Assembly: GCF_965638725.1 (NCBI RefSeq)
Contig: NC_134951.1
Coordinates: 1,984,001-2,048,000 of the forward strand
DNA: 64,000 nucleotides
DNA from: Aptenodytes patagonicus
Taxonomy: Eukaryota; Chordata; Aves; Sphenisciformes; Spheniscidae
Direction: 5' to 3'
The translations under genes were made by a program, and so were the position numbers. The notes below the pieces were generated by a model. It did not search any database. It saw only the letters and a list, made by a program, of their open reading frames with translations, and was not told the DNA's origin. Positions 9,702-23,168 of the stretch are shown in pieces. The first letter of the stretch is position 1; every line of letters begins with the position of its first letter.

Positions 9702-12700
9702 ATGGAGGCGAATCCGCCGAAGCGGAAGGAGACGCGCAAGTCGCTGAGGATTAAAGTCATCTCCATGGGCAACGCGGAGGTGGGCAAGGTGAGGCGCTGC
9801 GATTGGCGGGCGGGCGGTGGCGGGCAGGCCAGCTATCCAACGGGGAGCCGTGTACGGGCGGCCGCGCTGCCAGAGAGGCCGCGGATTGGTGGCTGCGCCG
9901 GCCGGCAGGAGCCAATCAGGAGCCGACCGCGCCGTGCGGTGCGAGGCGGGAGGTTGGGGCGAGTGGAGGATTGACAGCTGCGGGGGCGGGGCCACGCAAG
10001 GGTAACGCCGGGTTTTATTGGCCGCGGGGCAAGGGGCGGAGCCTACGGGGAGGGGCGGGGCCGCGCGCCTCGGCGCGCAGCGGGGAGTGGGTGTCATGGC
10101 GGCGCCCGCGGGTCAACGGCCTCCTCCGTGCCCGGGCTCCTGCGTACCCGCGTCCACCTCCTTCAGAGGGAGCCCGCACGACCGTGCTCCAGCCACAGGT
10201 GCCGTAGTGCAGCGCCTGAGGGCAGAAAGCGTGGATCCAGCCCTTAGTGCCTTCCCCGAGGGCACTCGGGAGGTTGCGGGGGGAGGGGGGGAATCCCACC
10301 CCCTCCCCGGTTTGGCTTTAGTCAGGGTTTCCTCAGGAGCTCCCCTTCCTCCTGCTGTGGTGAACGGCCCCGCTCTTCTCCGGGGTGTTGTTACTTCTTC
10401 TCCCAGCCAGGCTCCGTTCTGAAGCGCTGCCCTTTTTTGTTTGCTAAATAAATGTCCCGTTAAGCCGCTGACAGCGCGAGGACTCCCTCGGGGCAGACAA
10501 ACGCCTCGCTGATGGCAAAGAAGATCCAGAAGGATCTTACAGGACGGAGTGAGCGGGCAAGGAGGTGGCATTTATCCTTTATGGCGTTTCTCTCTCGACT
10601 CCTCTGCTCTCCCCAAACTATCTCTGCCAGTCAGGGGCAGAAGCGGGGCTGGAGGGACCTGGTGTGACCCCGAATGCGCTTCTCGGGCTGCCCGCTCCGG
10701 CTGCCCAAATGTTCTCTCTGGCTTTTGGGGAGCTGACTGCCCCCAGGCCCCCAAACACACAGATCCTCCAGGCTGGATATTTTCCGTAGGGGAATAAATC
10801 AGAGTTTCTTGGCACTCCAACCCCCAAACAGGTAAGGAATAACTGACACCCAGTGGCTTTTCCTTCTTTTTTGCAGAAAGAAAACTGCTCCTGGTAGAGA
10901 TTGATGCTTTGGTTGTGGGTCAATTAGTTCGTTTAGGGACTTAGGGCAGAGCTGATGTCTTTGCAGCCGTCCAGCTGGCTGGGGGCTGTCAGCAAATTCC
11001 GTATGAATGTGAATATTATGGTGTAGAGTACCATCCTGCTGAGACTCCCTTTTCCTTTCTCCCAGAGCTGCATTATAAAGCGTTATTGTGAGAAGAGGTT
11101 CGTTCCCAAATACCTGGCGACTATTGGTATCGACTACGGCGTCACAAAGTAAGTACCTTTGCGGTGAGGAGCCGCAAGTGCCGGGAGAGTGGGATGAGCC
11201 GCGTGGTCGCAGATGACAGGCGTGGGTCTGCCAGGGCCTGGGCGAGGTGTCTGCTGCGGGGGGCGCTGGTCTCCACAGGGGCAGAGGGAAGAGGTGCAGT
11301 GGGGCTGTCCCACCTCCCGCTGCTCCTGAGTGACCACGCTGCCCTGAGCCAGGTGTGCTTGGCTCTGCCAAGGCTGCTTAGTTTCCACAGCATAATCTGA
11401 ATTTCTGCTTTAATAATGAGATAATCTGCATGATCAGCCTTCCTCTGGTAGCGTAGCTCCCCATTATCATGTTACATGCAGAGCTGCTGCTGTCCTCCTT
11501 GTCTGACCAGCTCTAGGGGCAGTTTTCTGGCCACTAAACCCCGGCACTCGGAACCTCTTCCTGATTTTTCTGTCCCTGATCACCCAGCTCTTTCTCTGCA
11601 GAGGGCTGGCAGAGATAAGGGGTGTTCCTGCGGGGGCACAGCCTGTGCAAGGGCTGAGCTGGAGCCTTCTCAAGCATTTCCCACCTCTCCTTTCAGAGTG
11701 CAGGTCAGAGACCGAGAGATGAAGGTGAACATCTTTGACATGGCGGGGCACCCGTTCTTCTACGAGGTAAGGCAGACCCGGCTCCGGGCAGCGCGCTGCA
11801 GGGCTGCCCTCAGCCAGCCCATCTCAGAAGCATTCGGCGCCCGTCAGCTTTCCTCAGCTCTGCCTGAAATTGGGTTTGGGGGGTGGCAAACTTGAAAATA
11901 CATTTCTTACGAGCTTTCTTCACTACAGTACACCCCCTTCTTTCCTGCCACGGACACCTAATGCAGGCCAGCACTGGAAACCCTCGCTGCCTCTCTGTGA
12001 GCAGTGACTCCCTGCTGCTAGGGGTTGCCGAATCCAGGAGCCTGATGGAGGTGAGGCTGCCACAGCGCCGTACTCTGAGGTCCCAACAGGTAGCGAGGCT
12101 GAGTACGTATCCCCAGCAGGCACACACAGGCACACCCATACAAGACATATACACGTATACACATGGCTGGCTGCGCAGCTCAACACAGACAGAAACGGCC
12201 AGCACTGGCACAGACAGCACCACCGGCCTCATCCTGGTCTCTCTGGCTGATCAGGAGAAGGAAAACAAATTTACTATATTAAAACTGGAACCTATAAAGC
12301 CACAAACAACTCTGATAGAAAGAATAACCCAACAACTTGCTCATAAACCACGAGTGTAAGGTTTGGCTGTGCTACCACTCGTGTTGCTAGCCCTATTTAA
12401 GAGTGGCTCATTGTGCTTATGAATCTGCCCATCTTGAGGTTAAATTTACTCAGATTGGGAGATCTTTGGAGCTTACCTTGGGCATTTGTAGCATGCTGGC
12501 ATCCTAATCCATGACCAAAGTGCTGTAAAACACTTGCAGTTGGACTAGATGATCGTTGTAGGTCCCTTCCAACTGAAATATTCTGTTCTGTTCTATTCTA
12601 TTCTAAAATTATTTGCTATACAAGTAATAAACAGTACTATTTACAAAAAGGAGCTTGCAGGATAAAACTTTAGGATTTGAACACACAGACTACGACATCC

Positions 12701-15700
12701 GTTTTGGAGAGCTGGCACAAAGGAGTGATTGTGCTCACTGCTAATCACATTTATTTTAAATTATAAACAAAGTAATAAAGCGGGCCCACAAGCGGAAGAA
12801 AGGAACGTTAAATGTTTATCCAGTATAATCCTATTGTTTTAACAGTGTAATGCATACTAATTCTTAATTATAAATACACTGTTGATGCGTGGCAAAGCGT
12901 CATCCTGTGACTAATAAAAATGTATAGAATGTTAGGAAAGAGTAGTTTATAACACGATAAATACTAATGTGACATAAAAAAGTGAAAATGAGTGAGGGCA
13001 AAAGAGTGAGATGACAACAACGAGGACTGTAGTGGTTTATGCTGGCCAGGTGACTGCCTGGCTATTGACTGTTATTTATCTGGTTGCTCATAAGCCTCCC
13101 GTTCCTCCCTTGTGTTCTCAGCATCGTGCTCTGAAGTTTGGGGCACAACAAGGATTTCCATGTTATTTGTCTCCGTGTGTAGAACTACGAGTCTTGGGGG
13201 TAGTAAGTAGTGACTTGGGGTTGTAAGTCCCGATATAGTACATGTAACCAGTGAAGTGTAATTAATTAAGAATAGCCTGGAACACAGCAGGAAGTGGGGA
13301 GATTGGGGGACAGAGCCGACAGCATAAAGAAATTGAGGGACAGGAGACTGTAAAGACTCTCATCTGATGCAGGTGTGGTCAGTAGAGGTCTCTCTCTGTT
13401 ATCACTTGCAGATGTATGAGCTGCTCATGTGTATTAACTTTCTGGCTATGCCACAGCTAATCCATATGAGACAACGGACAAGAGAAAGACTCTGAGTCCT
13501 TGGAAAGTATAATGGGCTTAAACTGTCAGTTTGGTGAATAAATACGTGGCGAATATTTATCGAAGAGCAACAAGACAGAAAACTGATGCTGCTCTGCTGC
13601 TTTGTTCGCTTTTGTATTTTCAGCATTTAATACTTGTAAATGTGTCATATGTCTCTGTGTAATTGGTTTTATACTAAAATATAAGTAAACAGGAGGGAAA
13701 AAAAAAGGAAGGAAAAAAAAAAAAGCCAGGCACAAGTATAAATTGGGAGGGGAGTGGCTGGAGAGCAGCCCTGCCGAAAGGGGTCTGGGGGTGCTGGTCG
13801 GCAGCAGGCTCAGTAGGAGCCAGCAGTGTGCCCTGGCAGCCTGGAGGGCAAACCGCGGCCTGGGGGGCATTGAACACAGTATAACCGGCCGATCAAAAGA
13901 GGGGATTGTCCCGCTGTATTCAGCATTGGTGCGGCCTCACGTGAAGTACTGTGTGCGGTTCTGGGCCCCACCATTTGAGAAGGATGTGAAGGTCCTCGGA
14001 TGCGTCCAGAGGAGGGCAACAAAGCTGGTGAAGGGCTAGAAGGCGTGTCCTCCGAGGAGCAGCTGAGGACTTTGGGTTTGTCTAGTTTGGAGAAAAGGAG
14101 GCTGAGAGGCGACCTCATCCCTCTCTACAGCTTCCTGAGGAGGGGACGTAGAGAGGTGCTGATCTCCCTGGGATCCAGGGACAAGACACGTGGGAATGGT
14201 TCAAAGCTGCGCCAGGGGAGGTTTAGAGTGGACGTTAGGAAGCATTTCTTTACCGAGAGGGCGGTCAAACCCTGGAACAGGCTTCCTGGAGAGGTGGTCG
14301 ATGCCCCAGGCCTGTCAGTGTTTAAGAGGCATTTGGGCAATGCCCTTAATAACATGCTTTAATTTTTGGTCAGCCCTGAATTGGTCAGGCAGTTGGACTA
14401 GATGATCGTTGTAGGTCCCTTCCAACTGAAATAGTCTAGTCTATTCCAATATCTGTCCGGTAGCTGACCTTAGACCCTCATCCAGCAGCTGTCCTGGGGA
14501 TCCTCGGTCTCCCCAGTTGCTGGCACTGGGCATACAAGCCCCAGAGGCTGCAACCCCGCTCCAGCTGCTGGTACAGACCCCCTTACATGCACCCACACGC
14601 ACAGACAGACATCCTGCAGATCCCGCCAGTAGCTGGGCTTAGACATGCAGTCCGTCCAGTGGCTGGCCCTGGATCCTTGCTCTCCCCTGCTGCCTCACAC
14701 ACAGGGACACACACGGATGTCTCGGGCGACTCCCAGACCTCCCAGTCTCCCCAGGAGTTGGTCTGACACCTTGTCTGCCATTGTGCTTCTCTTTTGTGTG
14801 GAGGTGAGTGTTTTATGGGCTGATTGCTCTCCTCTGGCAGCACAGTGAGGGTAGTATTGGGGTTCCCCCATCTGTCCTTTTTCTGTGATCTTCTGTTTGT
14901 GTGGACGTGAGATTTTTATCACAGAACCAAATAGGTTCCAGCTAAATGGCGATCGCCCAGATCCGCCGGGCCGTGTGCTCTCAGCCTGGCTGTCGTGGGT
15001 GCCAGCGCCCTGCCTTTGTCCCCACAGGTGAGGAACGAGTTTTACAAGGACACGCAGGGGGTCATCCTGGTCTACGACGTCGGACAAAAGGAGTCTTTCG
15101 ACGCGCTGGACGCGTGGCTAGCCGAGATGAAGCAGGAGCTGGGCCCGCACGGGAACATGGAGAACATTGTCTTCGTTGTCTGTGCGAACAAGGTGGGGAG
15201 CCATGGTGGGGAGCCAGGCTGCAGTGCAGTCCTGATCTCCGGCCCTCAGGGCTTGTTGTGTTCCCAGCCTGTGCCCAAGCTGTTGAGCTCCAGCTGTAGT
15301 AAGGGAAATATTGTTAGGTTGTAGGGAAGACTTTCTAAGAGCCGGACGTGTGTGTGAGGAGCACTGGAGACTGCATTTCAACGTGGTTTTGAGAATGTGG
15401 TGGCCACACATCAGTCAGGAGGGGATCAAGTAGAGGTGACACTGTCTCTGGACTAGACGAACTCTCAAAGACCTTTTCACTTGCATTTTCTGTGCTTTCT
15501 TTCCACACTGCCTCCATCCCTTCGGGATAAGCAAACAGCCTCTCCAACCAGACGGGCCCCTTACCCACTGTTAGACGATCAGCCTTGGAGCTGTGTTCTT
15601 CCAGCTGCCGTTGCAGACCCTGCCTGGGCTCTGATCTCTGCCTTTTCTCCCGGTCTAGATCGACTGCACCAAGCACCGCAGCGTGGATGAAAGCGAGGGG

Positions 15701-18021
15701 CGGCTCTGGGCAGAGAGCCGGGGCTTTCTTTACTTTGAGACATCAGCACAAACAGGAGAAGGAATCAACGAGATGTTTCAGGTGAGGCGGAATGAAGGTG
15801 GTGAGGGCACAAACACCACATTAAGCCAAGATTTGACGGCAGAATATCCCCTGAACTGCCTGGATCCCACAAAACCTGTTGGCCCTCTGCTCCAGAGGTG
15901 TCTTCCCAGTGAAATGCCACCCTGAGAAAGCCATACCTGTTTAGGTCAGGATCAGTATTGGTCCTCCTAGTCCTGAGCTGGCCCTAGCATTGCGTTGCTC
16001 AAAGCTGATGATCCCTCTTGCTGCACTGGGAACACGATGCAGAGATGCCCATGTCACCTTTTCAGGTCTAGTACTGAACTGAAGTGGGTTTGAGATAAAT
16101 GTGGGGCCTGGCCTCCTTCTCAGCCTGTCCCATTGTCCCTGCAGGGACCGGATCCCCCCAACTGGGATATCCCGGCCCCCCCACGGCCCAGGCAGTGGGG
16201 AGTGAACATTCAGCCGTTGTGCAAATGATCCCACTCGCATCGCAGGATGAGCCCTCAGTCAGCAAGGGTGGTGGGATCTCCTATGCGCTGCCACCGCCTT
16301 TGGGGACCGTTCCTTCCCGCTAACTCCTCCCTGTGTCTGCAGACTTTTTACTCCGCCATCATTGACCTGTGTGACAACGGCGGGAAGCGTCCCCCCTCCA
16401 GCGTGGGGGTCAGCTTCACCAAAGAGCAGGCAGATGCCATTCGCAGGATTCGCAACAGCAAGGACAGCTGGGACATGCTGGGGGTCAAACCCGGAGCCAC
16501 AAGGTGAGGGAGACTTCAGCATTTGCCTGGCTGTCCCTAATCTTTCTGACCCAGCAGGCTGGTTGCATCTGTGACCTGCCTGCTGATAAGCTTACCTTGG
16601 TTTATATAGCAGCTGGGCACAAGTAGTTTGTATCTAGCCACAAAATTGAGGCAACGCAAAAGAAGCCCTCGGTCCTGAGCACCAAATTTCTCCTTTTAAC
16701 AGACAAGCCAGGCTGGAGGCAAGGGGCGGGGGGTGATGAACATGAGAACTTCAGCCCTGTCAGCTGCCTGGCCCTGCATCCTGCCTCCAGGCTGAGCCGT
16801 CTTTGGTCACTCACTTGCCAGACGTGTTTGGAGCAGCTCCAGCTTTACTTTCCTTCCTCTCCAGGTCTGGAGAAGCTTTTAAGCTGCTGTAAGGCTGCTG
16901 CCCACTTTATCAAAAAGGGGTTGATGTTACAGTTCTTCCACCTGGAAACAGTACTCCCACAAGACAAGCTTTCTCGTCTTCCTCGGAGGACCTCTAGTCA
17001 GGTGGAATTGGTCATTGCCTGTATAAGAGGTTGGATATTGAATCTCCCAGTTCTGCTGTATGACTTGGGCAGCTAAAACAAGCTCCCAGAGCTATGCCTT
17101 GCTTTCTTCTCTCTGAAACACGAGGTCTACCCTTGTGTACTCCTTGCGGAGGGGCTGGAGAGTAGATTTCTGCATAACATATATCATTCAGGACTCGTAC
17201 ATTCTCCTGTTGGCTCTCTGAAATGTAGGTGTTGAGCCTAACCCCTCCTCCGGCCCCCTCCCATCCGTGGGGAGAGATCAGCAGCTCTGCAGGGCAGTTT
17301 GTGCTGTGATTGCCAGCATGGACAGACTCATCTCCCGCAGGAGGTGCCCTCTTCTCTCCACGGCCTGCAGCTGGAGCCAAGATGTCTGCCTTGGACCAGA
17401 CACCCAAGGCTTAAAGGGCTGAAGCGATGTGCAATGCCTTCGCCCGGAGCGCGTAGGCGGTTTGATGCGAAGCTGAGTCAGGGTGCGTGTGCCCCCACGC
17501 TGTCTCCCAGCTTTCTGCTCTCCTGGTGCCAGAGACTTGGCACACCGAGACACGTGTCACAGGCACGTGTCTGGCATGATGGGAGCATTCGTGCTGGCAC
17601 AGTCCCGTGGGGGAGAGGGTGTATCTGCCCCAGGAGAGGGGTTCTCCCCCTCCTCTGCTCATGCCACACCAAGAAGCGCCCTGTGTGCTTTTCTCCAGCT
17701 CTTTCTCCATAGCATCGCCTCCAAAGCCTGGAGGTCCTTAGTGCCAGCAAGGGAAGGGCTCAGAAGTGTCTGCACAGGGGTGTTTAGCACAGGGGGAGCT
17801 CCTGGCCCTGCTGTGCTCTGCCAGCCGGGGCAAAGCTGAGCCACGCTGTGTGTGGCATGGGTCCCCTCACTCTTGTCGTATCTCCTAGGGACGAAGTGAA
17901 CAAAGCCTATCGGAAGCTGGCCGTGCTGCTCCACCCCGATAAGTGTGTGGCTCCCGGCAGCGAGGACGCCTTCAAAGCGGTGGTGAACGCCCGAACCGCA
18001 CTTCTCAAAAACATCAAGTAG
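9702..18021 (+). CDS. DNAJC27: DNAJC27 (RBJ), Rab-like GTPase with C-terminal J domain
   Basis: Seven coding exons: 9702-9788, 11066-11148, 11697-11766, 15028-15192, 15659-15781, 16343-16503, 17889-18021. They sum to 822 nt, or 273 aa, the same length as human DNAJC27. All introns are GT-AG and phases match. The P-loop GNAEVGKS is at residues 23-30, the switch threonine at T48, DMAGH at 71-75, the guanine-specificity NKID at 134-137 and ETSA at 162-165. A C-terminal J domain (about 217-270) carries the HPD motif at 245-247. His75 stands where most Ras/Rab proteins have the catalytic Gln; this is normal for the family. There is no C-terminal prenylation cysteine. The family is linked to MEK/ERK signalling. 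The gene is driven by a TATA-less CpG promoter and is divergent from EFR3B. Confidence 0.97.
12538..12606 (+). mobile_element. CR1 LINE, very short 3' fragment
   Basis: The CR1 3' end GTTGGACTAGATGATCG, followed by the usual GGTCCCTTCCAACTGAA, ends in a run of TTCTG and TTCTA repeats. Only about 70 bp belong to the element. It lies in DNAJC27 intron 3 in the sense direction and matches the end of the larger copy at 13720-14450, so both belong to the same or a close subfamily. Confidence 0.85.
12610..13719. other. AT-rich block in DNAJC27 intron 3, possibly an old interspersed repeat
   Basis: This stretch is far more AT-rich than the rest of the window and lies between the two CR1 pieces. I see no exon, no clear protein remnant and no defined terminal repeats. 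It may be an old LTR-type or other interspersed insertion, or plain intron. It ends in A-rich tracts (about 13697-13724) directly before the second CR1. Confidence 0.25.
13720..14450 (+). mobile_element. CR1 LINE, 5'-truncated, sense in DNAJC27 intron 3
   Basis: The translated plus strand shows the C-terminal end of CR1 ORF2: a [11 protein letters not shown]-like segment, then [11 protein letters not shown], a WAPPFEKDV-like segment, and [16 protein letters not shown]. The ORF2 remnant is split between frames, as expected of an old copy. The 3' end has the characteristic GATGATCGTTGTAGGTCCC followed by TAGTCTAGTC-type short repeats. The element is about 730 bp of a family that is about 4.5 kb when full. 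Confidence 0.93.
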
Positions 18022-21000
18022 GGAACAGAACCACTCAGAGCTGGAAACCTTCCCCTCCTCCCAGCTAGCTCCCAGGCAGCCGTACGGCCGTGGGGCACCC
18101 TTCTCCTCCTCACGCTTACCACTGGCATGGACACAGACACTCCCAGCACCACCCGTGGAAGCAGGACTGCATCCGACCGTACTGTGCTTGCGATGTGGTA
18201 GAAAGGGGACAGAGTGCGGAGGAGGGGAGAGGGACCCCAGAACCCTCCCTGCATCCGTGGCCCCAGGTCGTGGTTGGCGTTAAGTGCTGAAAGCAGTGAG
18301 GTCCCCACCTTCCTGGCTGTGTTACACCTCCTGGGAGTTACCAGCCATGGAGGGGTTTGCCTGGCCCTAACCTGTGGATGCAGCGAGGGCAGAGCGAGTG
18401 CTGCTGCACCTGAAAGCATTGGTGTCGTGGGTGGAGGATGCCCAGGAGGGGCAGTGGGTTGTCGGTCCTTCTGGGTTATCCTGGAGCCACCTCTGCAAGG
18501 CTGCCCGTGCTGAAAGCCGCGCCGGCACTGCCGAGCACTGGGGCCGTTCAGCTGCTCGATCAAAGCTGGCTCCTTCCAGCTGACACCCAGCGATGCTGCT
18601 TTTGGCAGTGAGGAAAAGGGCGGGTTGCTTGAGTAAGCCTCTCTGGTACTGCAGGGAGAAACTGGCTCCAAGAGTGTCCCAGTCTTCCCTGGCCTGTCCC
18701 CTTCCTCCCTGAGCTGTCACGGTGCCAAGGACAGTCCCTTTGGCAGGACTAGGGGTCTCCCCCCTGGCACCCACCCCCTCATGACAGCACAGTCTCCTAC
18801 CACCGCCTCCTTCCATCTCCCTGAGCTCAACTCGTCGGGAAGAGCCCCTGAGGCTGCAGGCCCTCAAGCCACGTGCTCCCCCTCTTCCAGCCCTCTGCTC
18901 ACGCCGCGCTGGCGAGCTCTGGGTAGGTGCCACCAGCCCCTGTGGGGGACTGTCCTCGGCTGTGGGTGGCCCTGGCCATTTACAGGCAGGAGGAGGGTGC
19001 TGACCCAAGGAGGAGGCAATTCGGCCCCCAACATGGCTGCCTGTCAGCTCTGCCCTTCCTCCCCTCGGCCAGCCTCGTCTCCCGAGCTTCGCCCGCACCG
19101 CAGAGCTGCGTGGGTGCCTGCGATCTGCCTGCTCGCTTGGCCCCACGGCGCTCTCGGGTTAGGCGAGCGGTGGAGGGGGTGTGTTCTCCCCTGGCCCTCT
19201 TTTCTCACGGCAGCAATGCATCACCCTGCTTTGCTGGTTGTGTTACGGGTTGCTGATCAGCAGGTGGGTGCGGGTTACTCCCTCCAAGTCACAGCTGCTG
19301 TTGTCTTTGAATAGTCTTGTTGATTTAGAGGGGATCGATCGTTGCTGGTCACCCCAAGAAGTGCTTGCAGAGCCTTGGGATCTGGTCATTGTGATCCTGA
19401 GGGAAGTCAGAGCCGTGATGGCTGCCAGACTCTTAGGGGGGACCAAATGGGAGATCCCTCGGGGTCCCGTGGTTTTGTCAGGACCCGGTTTTATTTCCTT
19501 GCTGCTCTGTGAGCTTGGCAGGGAAGGTCAGGACACCAAGCTATGAAATGAAAGCTACCGAGTGCGTGCGTACGTATCCTTACCCCACCCCACAGGTATC
19601 CTGTTCGAAAGTGTTTTCTCCTATGGTCAGTGCGATTTTTTTTTTTTTTTCACTTCAAGGCAGCTTTTCTGTGTTTCCCCTTCAAAATATATCATAAATC
19701 AACAGTAGATCCCTCCCTCTTTTTGGCAGCAAGCGTTAAGGGACTTTAAAGCCAGTATCATTTTGCTCTTGCTCTGGTTTCTGGTGCTGGGTTGCTGAGA
19801 AGAAGAAACAATCTGTCCTGCTGGGAAGCACTTTTTGCTCCTCTGGTGTAGAAGTAACCAAGGGGAGATGTTGCTACAAGAGGTTAATGTTTAAAATAGC
19901 TCCATTTTTTCCTCTCCCAGATGTATAAAAAGCTGGGCCGGGGGAGATCAGCAGGGCAGGCATTGGGGCTGTGGCAGGTTACACTGATGGGGTCTTGTTC
20001 CACACGTTTTATAAGGCTATGGAGTTCACTGGAAACCTCCCCACTTATCTAGTGGAGGAAACCACTTAATTCTGGCTTGAAACCTATTTCTCTGTATTCT
20101 TTTTCCATTGAGGAGGGTAAATAATCCTGTTGCTGAATGGTGCACTTCGCTTTGAGGATGGGATCTCAGTGCCTTGGAGTAGTTTAAAGGCTTCCTTGGT
20201 TCCTGCTGCTCAGGGGCTCTCCAGGTCTGTTGTGCCATGCACGGTCCCTCCTGTTTGCTCCTCAGGTGACTCTGGCCGCCGGTCTTGGGGTTTCTCCTGT
20301 CTGTTTACCGAGCTGACCGGATGTTTGGAGATGATTACACACGCGTGTCACGTCTAGCGATGCCGGTGACCTTCTAAGTTGTGTTATTTTTATAAATTAA
20401 ACCCCCCTTTGGAACAAAGGAAGCCCTGTGAGCTGTCCTCCCGCGGCGACCGCCTGCTGTTAATGTTTAATTGCCCTTTGACTCATTTCTCTCCTCCCCA
20501 GCCGGGTCTGGCCGAGGCTGGTGGTGAAGAACTGCCCTCGAGGGTGATGATGGAGGTTGTGAATCAACTCTGCAGGAGTGGGAGCTGGGTAAGGGATCGA
20601 TGCAGCTCTGGGAGTCCCACGGGGACGTGATGTGGGATGCACCCAGCTGTGGTGGAGCCTGGCTGTGGTCGGGGGACCCAGAGGCAGAGGGGTAGCTCCG
20701 TCCGTGCTTCATGCACACACACCTCCACACCAACAGCCGGGTAGCGTGCTTCCTCCATGCCATCTCCATCAGGACCCCAAGCTCCAGATCCCTCCAGCAA
20801 GGCTGCCACCATCCGGGCTCTGTCTCTGGCCTGCGAGTCCCACGTCCTGCCTCATGCGAAGAGCAAGTCCTGCTGCTGAAGTGTCCGTCCTGCAACGAAG
20901 ACGCCGGGATCCGAATCCCAAACGAAGGGACTTCCCATTCTGCATCCAGAAACGCAGCCAGGAGCCACCTCTGAAGACCTCTGGAACGGAAAGCTTCCCT

Positions 21001-22300
21001 CGACGTGCCCAGAGGCGCTGCCCTGCCTGCCTGTGCTCTGCCTGCCTCCCAGCGCTCGGTGGAGCCAGCAGCGGGCAGGACGTGAGGATTTCTGCTCTGG
21101 CCCCGTGCCTGATGGCCACGGTCTGCTCCCTGCTGCTGCTCCAGGCGGGGCCTGGGAAACGAACACTCCCCTGAGACAAGGCTGCGCTCATCCTGCTCCA
21201 CGAACCGGTGCTGGGTCCCCTTGCTGGCCTTCAGACCAGTTTTGCTGGCCTTCGGGCCAGTTAACCTTCCCAACTGGGGCCCATCCAGGGTGCCCTGCCC
21301 CGTGGCCAACCTGCCATGGGTTGGCCTGGGCTCCCTGTGTCAGGCCTGACGGGACATGGCCTGGGGCAGGTGGCCAGGGCTCGTGTCCCTGTCCCGTGCT
21401 GGCCAAGGCACGGACAAGGCCAGGCAGCCCAAGCCCCTGCCTGCACCCTGCGCGCTTGCGCTCCTCTTCAGCTGCAGCGGGACGGGAATAACCCCGAGCA
21501 CGCCCAAAACCTCCGGGGAGCTGTGGCTTTGGCGTTCTCATTTTGGTATTAATTACTGCACAGAAGCAATTACTTCCCCTGGCAAAGCGGCCGAGATGGC
21601 CTCTCGTTAGAGCTGCTGGGGCGAGGACGCACGGGAGCGCGGTGCCTCCGGCCGTACAGCGGCTCAGTGGGGCCGAGTGGGGTTCTCCCGGGTAGCGGGG
21701 AGGGCTCCTCGCAGTGTGGTCACATCTCCGTCAGCTCTGAACCGCGGCTGGTTTTCCAGATCCAGGGGTGCAAGAGGGGAGCAGGCAGCGGCTGAAACGT
21801 GGGGAAGAGGAGGGGGAAACTTTCTGAAGAGGTTTCAGTGGGGTATTTGGTCAGGTTGAGGGGGTGATTTGGGCCCCCCCCTTCAGGGGGGCGTGCAGTG
21901 GGGATGCCTCGGGTCTCTCTGCTCCCCAGTGGGGATGTTCTAAGGTGGCTGTGACTCCAGAGAGGGCCATGGGGCGAGCGGAGCCAGGCAGAGGACGGGC
22001 CAGCAGGTTACGATGGGGCGTATAGCCCGGCACCCTGCTCATCCCCTGGGACTGGGGTCCCTGGCACCCAGCGAGGCCGTAGGACACGTGGGTCCCTATG
22101 GGGTGCAGCCCTGGGCACTGTGGGGTCCGTGAGCTGCCCGGAGTGGGGTGGGGGGGACCACAACGACGAGGAGGATGGACTGGGGAGCAGGAGAGCAGCA
22201 CCGGGGCCGAGGGAGGGCCACGAGTGGGGGCAAACCCACCCGGGAACCGGCCGCTGGCCCGCGTTCCCCATCCCCGGCGGCGGCAAGGGCCGCCCCGCAG
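18022..22300 (+). other. DNAJC27 3' UTR and intergenic DNA before ADCY3
   Basis: The 3' UTR of DNAJC27 begins here, but I could not place its end. A possible ATTAAA signal lies at about 20395-20400, after an AT-rich stretch; there is no convincing AATAAA nearer. The remainder has no recognisable gene. A T-run is at about 19636-19650. Confidence 0.4.
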
Positions 22301-23168
22301 CCGGCACCGAGAGGGTTACGGAAGGCGGAGACGTACCGGGGCGCACCGGTACCGGCACAGCCGGCGGTGGGTGCCCTCCCCCGGCCCCGGGGAAGTCCGT
22401 CCGTCGTCCCCCCCCTCCCTCCCGAGCCGCTACCATGCCCCCGCGGCCGGAGCCGCCCCCCCCTCGCCCCCGGCCCCGCGGAGACGGAGGGGGCGGCGGG
22501 GCAGGGCGGCCCCGGGCGTAGGGAGCGGGGGAGGCGGGCGGCGGGGGCCGCCGGAGGATGCTGGCGGCGGCCGGGCGAGGCGAAGCGCATCTCTCCCGGC
22601 GGCGACGGCGACGGCGGGGCCGCACCTGCGCTCCCCGGGCTGCGGCAGCCGGTGGGCTCCGGGGCGGCCGCCCCCCCCCCCCCCCCCGGCCCTCCTCCAT
22701 CCATCCATCCGTCCGTCCGTCCATCCCCGCGGAACGAAGCGTCTCGGAAAGGGGCAAAGACGGAGGGGGGGGGGGGGGTAAGCGGCGGGGATCGCCCCCC
22801 AAACCTGCTGCCCTCGAAGGAGGAGCAGGGAGGCATCGCGACATCTTTCTGCTCCGCGTCGCTTCGGTTGCAACCTGGCAGTGCGCAAGGGCTGGGGAGA
22901 GAGCTGGCAGGGAGCTGGGGAGGCAGGCCCGCTCGGCTCCCGGCCTCCCCGCGCCACGCCGGCGGTTATTTATAATTATCCCCCTTTCCCTCCTTCGGCC
23001 GCTCCTCGGCACACGGCGGGATTTGGGGTTACGGCTGCAGGAGAAGGGAAAAGGCCTCGTGGCTCGGCGGCCGGTGAGACGGGGATGCTGCGGGCAATGC
23101 CCCGGTGAGCATTGGGGAGCGGGGGACCGCGGCGTTTCTGCGGGGCCGGAGCAGGGGAAGGTGCCGCG
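22300..23168 (+). promoter_or_regulatory. CpG island and 5' UTR region of ADCY3
   Basis: This is dense CpG sequence directly upstream of the ADCY3 start codon. It includes C/G homopolymers (about 22671-22687 and 22766-22778) and a short CATC/CGTC tetranucleotide tract at about 22697-22728. Open frames on both strands here are Pro/Arg/Gly-rich artefacts. No TATA box or exact start site is evident. Whether an upstream non-coding exon exists cannot be told by eye. Confidence 0.55.

Noticed and set aside
23112-23168. N-terminal extension of ADCY3 by 19 codons
   Set aside because: The frame is open upstream but has no ATG; the first in-frame ATG at 23169 matches the known start of the protein.
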